Shown piece after piece: positions 15,294-20,796 of a DNA stretch of 20,796 bases. The notes beneath the pieces are model-generated. The model did no database searches and was not told the origin of the DNA. It saw only the letters and a program-made list of their open reading frames with translations. This DNA comes from JAAFIP01 sp043774625 (lineage in GTDB: Bacteria; Pseudomonadota; Gammaproteobacteria; Burkholderiales; Burkholderiaceae_C). The number at the start of each line of letters is the position of its first letter. Positions within the stretch are counted from its first letter, which is position 1. A program made the translations under genes and the position numbers. The stretch lies in assembly GCA_043774625.1 (NCBI GenBank), contig JAYVTG010000080.1, positions 1 through 20,796 on the forward strand, read 5' to 3'.

Positions 15294-16526
15294 ATGTTCA
15301 AAAACTTCTTTAGCCGCCTGTACGTTCGCATTTGGCTGGCCGTGGTAGCCAGCGTGCTGCTGATCACCATCGCTTTTGGCTGGATATGGCGCAACCACAT
15401 GGAACGGCTGCGCATGGAGCGCAACCAGGACCAGCCGGCACGCGAGGTGATTGTGCGCGACAGCGCTGGCGAAATAGTGGGCCAGGCCAGCGCGCGGCCT
15501 GTGCGGGTGCCTGGCCAGGGCCTGGAGTTTGTGGTGACCATGCGCGATGGGCGCACCCTGGCCATCCAGATGCCGCCACGCGGCAGACAAGCAGGCGGTG
15601 CAGGTTCACCCGATATGTTGCCCCCCCTGTCTTTGGGCATTCCACCACGCGGCGGTCCCAACACCTGGCCGCAAAGCTCCAACGGCCTGCTCTGGCTCAT
15701 GGGCATTTTGGCTTTTGCCGTCGCCTTGGGCAGCTACCCTGTAGTGCGCCGCCTGACTAAACGGCTGGAGAGTCTGCAACGCGGCGTTGAACGTTTGGGC
15801 CAGGGCGACTTGCGCGCCCGAGTCGACGCCAGCGGCCACGACGAAGTAGCCTTTTTGGCCGCACGCTTTAACGAAGCTGCTGACCGTATCGAAGGCCTGG
15901 TGCAAGCACACAAGTCGCTGCTGGCCAACGCGTCGCACGAACTGCGTTCGCCGCTGGCGCGCATTCGCATGGGCATTGAGCTGATGGAAAGCGCGCCCAG
16001 CCCCGCGCTTAAAACAGAACTGGCGCGCAATATTGCCGAGCTGGACACCTTGATTGACGAAATTTTGCTGGCCAGCCGGCTGGACGCGGCGCAGCGCGAC
16101 CCGCAGCTGGACGTGGGCACGGTAGAAACCATCGACCTGATTGCCATGGCAGCCGAAGAATGCGCACGCAGCAATGTGCCCCTGCAATGCGAAGTGCAAA
16201 GCCTGCACATGCAAGGCGTGCCCAAACTGGTGCGCCGCCTGCTGCGCAACCTGCTGGAAAACGCCCGCCGCTATGGCGGCAACGATGCCAGCATGCTGTT
16301 GCGCCCTGGCAGCATCGAAGTGAGCGACCGGGGCCCCGGCGTGCCCGAATCTGAACGCGAACGCATTTTTGAACCCTTTTACCGCGCCAGCCATGCCAGC
16401 GAACGCGACGGCGGGGTGGGCTTGGGGCTGGCACTGGTCAAGTCCATCGCCCAGCGTTTTGGGGCCAGCGTGCGCTGCCAGGCACGTGACGGCGGGGGCG
16501 CTAGCTTCATCCTGAAATTGCCCTAA
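15294..16526 (+). CDS. Sensor histidine kinase (CpxA/RstB-like)
   Basis: This 410-residue inner-membrane kinase is the partner of the preceding regulator. Transmembrane helices lie at about 12-32 and 131-148 around a periplasmic loop of about 100 residues rich in Pro and Gly. A HAMP domain covers about 150-205. Phospho-acceptor His215 is in ASHELRSPL. The ATPase has Asn323 in LLENARRYG, DRGPGVP at 345-351, FEPFYR at 359-364 and GVGLGLALVK at 374-383. All boxes are intact. ATG 15294 is chosen because the protein starts directly before TM1; no Shine-Dalgarno is seen since repeat copy B precedes it. Shutdown by the periplasmic LTxxQ protein is inferred from gene order. Confidence 0.95.
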   Translation: MFKNFFSRLYVRIWLAVVASVLLITIAFGWIWRNHMERLRMERNQDQPAREVIVRDSAGEIVGQASARPVRVPGQGLEFVVTMRDGRTLAIQMPPRGRQAGGAGSPDMLPPLSLGIPPRGGPNTWPQSSNGLLWLMGILAFAVALGSYPVVRRLTKRLESLQRGVERLGQGDLRARVDASGHDEVAFLAARFNEAADRIEGLVQAHKSLLANASHELRSPLARIRMGIELMESAPSPALKTELARNIAELDTLIDEILLASRLDAAQRDPQLDVGTVETIDLIAMAAEECARSNVPLQCEVQSLHMQGVPKLVRRLLRNLLENARRYGGNDASMLLRPGSIEVSDRGPGVPESERERIFEPFYRASHASERDGGVGLGLALVKSIAQRFGASVRCQARDGGGASFILKLP

Positions 16527-16726
16527 ACTGCTTTTTTTAGGTAAAAATACACGCATGCTGTACCGCAGCGTCTGTAAAAAGTCACGGTTGTGCGCAATAA
16601 GTCTCACAAAAGCTGCATCCATCCCATCAATTGGGGATGTTCAAATGCGTCCAAGCCTTGCACAATAGCTACTTCGCTGTCACACGAAGGCTTTTAGTTT
16701 ACATATAGCAACAAGTAATGCGTATT

Positions 16727-16817
16727 TAGGGAAGAAGAAGTAACAAGTTTTTACTAGTTTCCCAACGACGTCCTATAAGGGATATGGATACGGCCACCTT
16801 CGGGTGGCCGTTTTTTT
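16727..16817 (+). ncRNA. Candidate structured RNA or leader ending in a terminator
   Basis: A nested hairpin (GGGAA 16729-16733 with TTCCC 16759-16763; inner AGTAA 16739-16743 with TTACT 16751-16755) is followed 27 bases later by a strong intrinsic terminator. This looks like the 3' half of a small RNA or a long 3' untranslated region of the kinase gene. The stretch 16527-16726 before it holds no gene or clear promoter that I can support. A 101-residue minus-strand frame here resembles nothing I know. Confidence 0.35.
16791..16817 (+). terminator. Rho-independent terminator
   Basis: An eight-base perfect stem (CGGCCACC with GGTGGCCG) is closed by a UUCG tetraloop and followed by seven T, with a flanking A-T pair possible. 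This is a textbook intrinsic terminator on the plus strand. It ends transcription from the kinase operon or a small RNA before the metalloprotease gene begins at 16925. Confidence 0.92.
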
Positions 16818-16924
16818 GGGTTTCAATATAAATTGCCCGTCTGTCCGCTGCTGGCATGTGGCCAGCGTTATGCAGGTAGTTGCTTGGGTACACTGTGCCT
16901 GCATTTTTGAAAGAAGTCTTTACT

Positions 16925-17782
16925 ATGTCCATGCTGAGCATCTCATCGTTCGCTACCCGTTTACATCGTCCCCACAACTGGCTGCTGTGTAGCACGGCTC
17001 TGGCCTTGCTGCTGGCCCTGCCGGTGCACACCGTGCAGGCACGCGAGGGTGTTGAAGTGGGCGGAAATTCAAAATTGGCGAGTCTGGTGCCTGCAGGTCA
17101 GGTAGAACAGTCTGCCCAGCAGCAATATGCGCAGCTTTTGCAGCAAGCCGCCAGCAAACAATCTCTGGGGGCAGCCAATGACCCCCAGGTGCTACGCCTG
17201 CGCGCTATTGCGCAAAAAATTATTCCCTTCAGCTACGAATGGAACCCGCGTGCCAAAGACTGGAAGTGGGAAGTCAACCTGATTGGCAGCAACCAGGTGA
17301 ACGCTTTTTGCATGCCGGGCGGAAAGATAGCTTTTTACAGCGGCATTTTGGACCAGTTGAAACTGACCGACGACGAAGTGGCCATGGTCATGGGCCACGA
17401 AATCGCCCACGCACTGCGTGAACACGCGCGTGAACGTATGGCTAAAAACGCAGCCACCAGCCTGGGTGCCAACGTACTGAGCCAGGTGTTGGGCGCAGGT
17501 CACCTGGGTCAGCAACTCATCGGCGGCGGCGCGCAACTGCTCACGCTCAAGTTTAGCCGGGGTGACGAATCCGAAGCCGACCTGGTCGGCATGGAACTGG
17601 CTGCCCGCGCTGGCTACAACCCGCACGCCGGTGTGAGTCTGTGGCAAAAAATGGGCGCCGCCAACAAAGGCGCACCACCGCAATGGCTGTCCACCCACCC
17701 CAGCGGTGGCACGCGGATTGCAGAGATCGAAAGGAACCTGCCCAAAGTAGACCCGTTGTACCAAAAGGCCAAGGCAAAATAA
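16925..17782 (+). CDS. Periplasmic M48-family zinc metalloprotease
   Basis: This 285-residue protease should act in envelope quality control (LoiP/YggG/BepA-like group). ATG 16925 is chosen over an upstream TTG at 16880 because AAAGAAG lies eight bases before it and the signal peptide follows. The signal has a long charged N-region and the hydrophobic run ALALLLALPV, with cleavage after VQA39. There is no lipobox cysteine. Zinc ligands are His158 and His162 in MGHEIAHAL, with catalytic Glu159, and Glu217 in SRGDESEADLVG is the third ligand. It lies beyond the strong terminator, so it has its own promoter. Proximity to the CpxP-like stress module suggests related function but not cotranscription. 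Confidence 0.92.
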   Translation: MSMLSISSFATRLHRPHNWLLCSTALALLLALPVHTVQAREGVEVGGNSKLASLVPAGQVEQSAQQQYAQLLQQAASKQSLGAANDPQVLRLRAIAQKIIPFSYEWNPRAKDWKWEVNLIGSNQVNAFCMPGGKIAFYSGILDQLKLTDDEVAMVMGHEIAHALREHARERMAKNAATSLGANVLSQVLGAGHLGQQLIGGGAQLLTLKFSRGDESEADLVGMELAARAGYNPHAGVSLWQKMGAANKGAPPQWLSTHPSGGTRIAEIERNLPKVDPLYQKAKAK

Positions 17783-17802
17783 ACGCCTGAGCGCATCGAG
17801 CA

Positions 17803-17849
17803 ACGGCTTGGGCTGAAATCGTTGAAGCCGTCAAGGCGTTAAACGCCTT
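17803..17849. other. Two adjacent inverted repeats between convergent genes
   Basis: ACGGCTT (17803-17809) pairs with AAGCCGT (17825-17831), and AAGGCGT (17833-17839) pairs with ACGCCTT (17843-17849). They fill the gap between the convergent protease and GMC genes; the second covers the GMC stop codon. No T-run follows, so bidirectional termination is only a possibility. Confidence 0.4.
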
Positions 17850-19566
17850 GCGCAATCCAGCGCGCGGCCTTCTCGGCAATCATCAGCGTGGGGCTGTTGG
17901 TGTTGCCGCTGGTGATCGTTGGCATCACGCTGGCATCCACCACACGCAGGCCCGCTACGCCGCGCACACGCAAATGCGAATCGACTACGGCCAGCGGGTC
18001 ATCTGCACGCCCCATTTTGGCTGTGCCCACGGGGTGAAAGATGGTGCTGGCAATGTCGCCTGCCAATGTGGTCAGGTCTTCGTCGCTTTGGTACTGTGGG
18101 CCGGGCTTGAATTCTTCGGGTTGGTATTTGGCAAACGCGGGTTGCGCCACGATGTTGCGTGTGACACGCAGGCTATCGGCGGCGACTTTGCGGTCTTGGG
18201 CTGTAGACAGGTAGTTGGGGGCAATCGCGGGTGCGTCTTCGAAACGGTTGCTGGTGATGTTGACCGTGCCGCGACTGGTGGGTTGCAGATTACACACACT
18301 GGCGGTAATGGCCGGAAAACTGTGCAGTGGCTCACCAAATGCATTCAGGCTGAGTGGCTGTACGTGGTATTCGATATTGGGCCATGCATGCTCTGCGCTG
18401 CTGCGGGTGAAAGCACCGAGCTGGCTGGGGGCCATGCTCATCGGGCCGGTGCGTTTGAATACATATTCCAACCCGATTTGAGCCTTGCCCCACCAGCTAT
18501 TGCTCATGCTGTTGAGGGTTTTGGCACCCGTGACTTTGTAGACCGAGCGAATTTGCAAATGGTCAGACAAATTGGCTCCGACACCTGGCAGATCGACCAC
18601 AGGTTCCACCCCTTTGCTTTTGAGCAAATCCGCCGGGCCGATGCCCGAGAGCTGCAAGATCTGCGGCGTGCCGATGGAGCCTGCGCACACAATGACTTCG
18701 CTGTGCGCGGTGACGGTTGTCAGCTTGCTGCCTGTCCACACCTGCACACCCGTGCATTTTTTGCTGCCATCCGCATGCGTGTCGATGACCAAGCGCGCCA
18801 CCTGGGCGCGCGTCCACATTTCAAAGTTGGGGCGAGCATAACAAGTGGGCCGAATAAAGGCTTTGGCCGTGTTCCAGCGCCAACCACTCTTTTGGTTCAC
18901 TTCAAAATAGGCCACACCCTCGTTATTGCCACGGTTAAAGTCGGCCGTGGCGGGAATGCCCGCTTGCACCGCCGCTTGTGCAAATGCATCCAGCACGTCC
19001 CACTGCAGGCGCTGCTTTTCAACACGCCATTCGCCGCCCGCCTGCTTGTCTGCACCAGGGCCAGTGCCTGCTACGCCGTACCCATGGTATTTGGCTATTT
19101 CTTCCAGCTCTGCAGGCAATTTAGTGCCATTGCCAGCGCCGTTATTGCGCAGAGCACTATCTAAAGTGTAGTGACTCTCATGCGCTTTGAAGTCGGGCAG
19201 GCAATTGTCCCAGCGCCAGGCATCGTCACCCGTGGCCTGCGCCCAACTGTCATAGTCACGCGACTGGCCACGCATATAGATCATGCCGTTGATGGAGCTG
19301 CAGCCACCCAGCACCTTGCCGCGCGGGTAGCGCAGCGTGCGGCCATTCAGCCCTGAATCAGGCTCGGTTTTGTAGAGCCAGTCGGTGCGCGGGTTGCCAA
19401 TGCAGTACAGGTAACCCACGGGAATGTGAATCCAGTGGTAATCGTCTTTGCCACCGGCCTCGATGAGCAGAACACGCTTTTTTTTGTCGCTACTCAAGCG
19501 GTTAGCCAGCAAACTGCCAGCGGTGCCCGCACCGATAATGACGTAGTCGAATTCAGGTTGTGACAT
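17839..19566 (-). CDS. GMC-family FAD-dependent alcohol/choline dehydrogenase
   Basis: This 575-residue flavoenzyme of the glucose-methanol-choline family oxidises an alcohol; the substrate is not clear. The FAD-binding motif GAGTAG is at 12-17 and the downstream LLIEAGG strand follows. The GMC signature lies around RGKVLGGCSSINGMIYMRG near 85-103. Catalytic His511 (TIFHPVGTAKMG) and Asn555 (SGNTNSPT) are present at the usual 44-residue distance. ATG 19566 is chosen over TTG 19575 since it directly precedes the FAD strand. It starts 11 bases after the toxin stop on the same strand, so it may be read from the toxin-antitoxin promoter. Next to mmsA, a role in organic acid or alcohol degradation is plausible. 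Confidence 0.92.
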   Translation of the reverse strand: MSQPEFDYVIIGAGTAGSLLANRLSSDKKKRVLLIEAGGKDDYHWIHIPVGYLYCIGNPRTDWLYKTEPDSGLNGRTLRYPRGKVLGGCSSINGMIYMRGQSRDYDSWAQATGDDAWRWDNCLPDFKAHESHYTLDSALRNNGAGNGTKLPAELEEIAKYHGYGVAGTGPGADKQAGGEWRVEKQRLQWDVLDAFAQAAVQAGIPATADFNRGNNEGVAYFEVNQKSGWRWNTAKAFIRPTCYARPNFEMWTRAQVARLVIDTHADGSKKCTGVQVWTGSKLTTVTAHSEVIVCAGSIGTPQILQLSGIGPADLLKSKGVEPVVDLPGVGANLSDHLQIRSVYKVTGAKTLNSMSNSWWGKAQIGLEYVFKRTGPMSMAPSQLGAFTRSSAEHAWPNIEYHVQPLSLNAFGEPLHSFPAITASVCNLQPTSRGTVNITSNRFEDAPAIAPNYLSTAQDRKVAADSLRVTRNIVAQPAFAKYQPEEFKPGPQYQSDEDLTTLAGDIASTIFHPVGTAKMGRADDPLAVVDSHLRVRGVAGLRVVDASVMPTITSGNTNSPTLMIAEKAARWIAQGV

Positions 19567-19577
19567 ATAAGGCAAGC

Positions 19578-19916
19578 TTAGGTTACTAACGGCGCAATAC
19601 GCGCCAATACTTCTTCAACCAAAAAGTCAGGCGCCACTTCAATCTTTTTGCCACCGCGTTCGCGCAGGGCTACTGTCCGCGGTTGATTGCAAATCACAAC
19701 GCCTTGAGTTTGCATGCCCGATCCAGTGAGGGACACCGCAAACCCCTGGCTGCGTGCCAAGGTGATGCCTTGGCTGATCGGCAATACGATAGCCAAACTG
19801 TCATCGGCGGGGGACAACACAAACATGGGCCGCGTGCCCGCTTGTTCGCGGCCTTTGACGGGGTTTAGATCGACTAGCCAAATTTCTCCGCGCTGCGGCA
19901 AACGACTGGATGCCAT
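19578..19916 (-). CDS. MazF/PemK-family endoribonuclease toxin
   Basis: This 112-residue toxin should cleave mRNA at short specific sites when free of its antitoxin. The family N-terminus RGEIWLVDLNPVKGREQAGTRPM and the later QPRTVALRERGG are intact; Arg in GTRP and the strand following are family features. The ATG at 19916 shares its A with the antitoxin stop (TGATG), the usual translational coupling; an upstream TTG is not needed. No truncation is seen. The next gene downstream is the GMC oxidoreductase. Confidence 0.95.
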   Translation of the reverse strand: MASSRLPQRGEIWLVDLNPVKGREQAGTRPMFVLSPADDSLAIVLPISQGITLARSQGFAVSLTGSGMQTQGVVICNQPRTVALRERGGKKIEVAPDFLVEEVLARIAPLVT

Positions 19917-20164
19917 CAAACTCGCTCCGACGGCAGCTCGTCAAAGCCCAGCCATTCTTCGTCGCGCGGCAATGCCAGCTTTTTATGCTCTTGCATCAGT
20001 TGCTTCAAAGTGAACTGCGGACGATTTGCAGCGATGATGATTTGGCCGTCGCGCACGTCTATAGTGACCTCGTTTCCCGCCTCTAAATGGGCAAGGGAAA
20101 GAAGATTTTTCGGAATAGGCAAAGCGACCGACCCACCCCAGTTGCGCAATGTTGCAGTCATCAT
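19916..20164 (-). CDS. MazE/PemI-family antitoxin (AbrB-type)
   Basis: This 82-residue antitoxin has an AbrB-like DNA-binding N-terminus (LRNWGGSVALPIPKNLL, then GNEVTIDVRDGQIII at about 30-45). Its acidic C-terminal tail (LPRDEEWLGFDELP) should wrap the toxin. Two adjacent ATG codons (20164 and 20161) follow AGGAG at spacings of six and nine bases. A perfect palindrome lies directly upstream and should be its operator. The gene is translationally coupled to the toxin. Confidence 0.93.
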   Translation of the reverse strand: MMTATLRNWGGSVALPIPKNLLSLAHLEAGNEVTIDVRDGQIIIAANRPQFTLKQLMQEHKKLALPRDEEWLGFDELPSERV

Positions 20165-20176
20165 GGTTGGCTCCTA

Positions 20177-20200
20177 AAAGTGATATTATTGTATCACTTT
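20177..20200 (-). promoter_or_regulatory. Toxin-antitoxin operator/promoter palindrome
   Basis: AAAGTGATA, a six-base spacer and TATCACTTT form a perfect 24-base palindrome 12 bases before the antitoxin start. On the minus strand TACAAT (20193-20188) inside it fits a -10 box, so bound antitoxin would block RNA polymerase. No clear -35 is visible. Autorepression through such palindromes is established for MazE-type systems. Confidence 0.75.
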
Positions 20201-20204
20201 AAGA

Positions 20205-20796
20205 TTATTTACTGGTTGGCATCACAAACTCTGCACCCTTGCCAATACTTTCTGGCCAGCGCTGCATGATGGATTTTTGCTTGGTGTAAAAACGCACGCC
20301 TTCTTCGCCATAGGCATGCATGTCGCCAAAGAGCGATTTCTTCCAGCCGCCAAAGCCATGCCAGGCCATGGGCACGGGGATGGGCACGTTGATGCCGACC
20401 ATGCCAACCTGAATGCGACGACTAAATTCGCGGGCGACGTTGCCGTCACGGGTGAAGCAGCTCACGCCGTTGCCAAACTCGTGCGAATTTACAAGGTTAA
20501 TGGCTTCACCAAAGTCTTTCACGCGCACACACGACAGCACGGGGCCAAAGATTTCTTCTTTGTAGATACGCATGTTGGGTGTCACGTTGTCAAACAGGGT
20601 GCCGCCCATCCAAAAACCGTCTGCGCAGCCTTCGCCTACTTTGGACGCGTCAAATTGGCGGCCATCGACGAGCAAGTCTGCGCCCTGCGCCACGCCCACC
20701 TCGATGTAGCTGGTGATGCGGTCAAAGGCGGTCTTGGTCACAATCGGGCCCATTTCGGCGGCCAGGTTGGTGCCGTTCAGCACCTTCAGTGCCTTG
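20205..20796 (-). CDS. mmsA: Methylmalonate-semialdehyde dehydrogenase (CoA-acylating), C-terminal part
   Basis: The frame enters from the right edge and encodes about the last 197 residues. The NAD-dependent enzyme converts methylmalonate semialdehyde to propionyl-CoA in valine and myo-inositol breakdown. Visible family segments are KEEIFGPVLSCVRV, GINVPIPVPMAWHGFGGW and SLFGDMHAYGEEGVRFYT. The last two are diagnostic for MmsA among aldehyde dehydrogenases. The catalytic Cys and NAD-binding half lie outside the window. The stop is only five bases from the toxin-antitoxin palindrome, so the TA module sits hard against this gene. Confidence 0.94.
   Translation of the reverse strand, partial: KALKVLNGTNLAAEMGPIVTKTAFDRITSYIEVGVAQGADLLVDGRQFDASKVGEGCADGFWMGGTLFDNVTPNMRIYKEEIFGPVLSCVRVKDFGEAINLVNSHEFGNGVSCFTRDGNVAREFSRRIQVGMVGINVPIPVPMAWHGFGGWKKSLFGDMHAYGEEGVRFYTKQKSIMQRWPESIGKGAEFVMPTSK

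Noticed and set aside
16726..17031. A 101-residue minus-strand frame over the terminator and protease start
   Set aside because: It crosses a strong terminator and the protease signal peptide, has no family match and no ribosome site that I can see.
17848..19164. A 438-residue plus-strand open frame opposite the GMC gene
   Set aside because: It is fully antisense to a gene with clear family motifs, and its translation is rich in His, Arg and Cys with no recognisable domain. It is a composition shadow.

Overview
The window looks like chromosomal DNA of a betaproteobacterium, most likely Comamonadaceae (Rhodoferax/Acidovorax-like). I infer this from the protein sequences, the type IV pilus-style chemosensory operon, a HiPIP gene, and a short dispersed repeat containing TAGCTGCTTGCGC that I recall from that family. 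I could not check the assignment by database search.

Positions 1-385 are non-coding, with a large imperfect inverted repeat and a 29-base tandem repeat. Positions 386-9742 (minus strand) are a compact chemosensory operon of the Pil-Chp type. Read 5' to 3' it encodes a PilG-like response regulator with a long N-terminal extension, a PilH-like receiver, a PilI/CheW adaptor, a double-Cache chemoreceptor, a PilJ-like chemoreceptor, and a short ChpA/PilL-type hybrid kinase. No cheR or cheB homologue is visible. An in-frame amber codon separates the CheW frame from its only upstream ATG.

Positions 9922-12640 hold peroxide and redox genes. A cysteine glutathione peroxidase is on the plus strand. 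A periplasmic catalase-related protein followed by a HiPIP forms a minus-strand pair, flanked on both sides by IS630-type transposase 3' ends; one of these is fused to an IS3-type orfA fragment. Positions 12613-13807 are a decayed acyl-CoA ligase pseudogene with two internal deletions and an embedded copy of the dispersed repeat.

Positions 13906-16526 (plus strand) form a CpxP/Spy-like envelope-stress module: a periplasmic protein with a Gly/His-rich tail, an OmpR-family regulator and a histidine kinase. The dispersed repeat lies between regulator and kinase. A structured stretch ending in a strong terminator follows, then a periplasmic M48 metalloprotease (16925-17782).

Positions 17839-20796 (minus strand) carry a GMC oxidoreductase, a MazE/MazF (PemI/PemK)-type toxin-antitoxin pair with a perfect palindromic operator over its -10 box, and the 3' part of a methylmalonate-semialdehyde dehydrogenase gene that runs off the window.

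I found no tRNA, rRNA, CRISPR array, prophage or clearly new defence system. The best leads are the coding two-hairpin repeat, the amber codon before cheW, and the catalase-like protein that lacks the distal histidine and is paired with a HiPIP.
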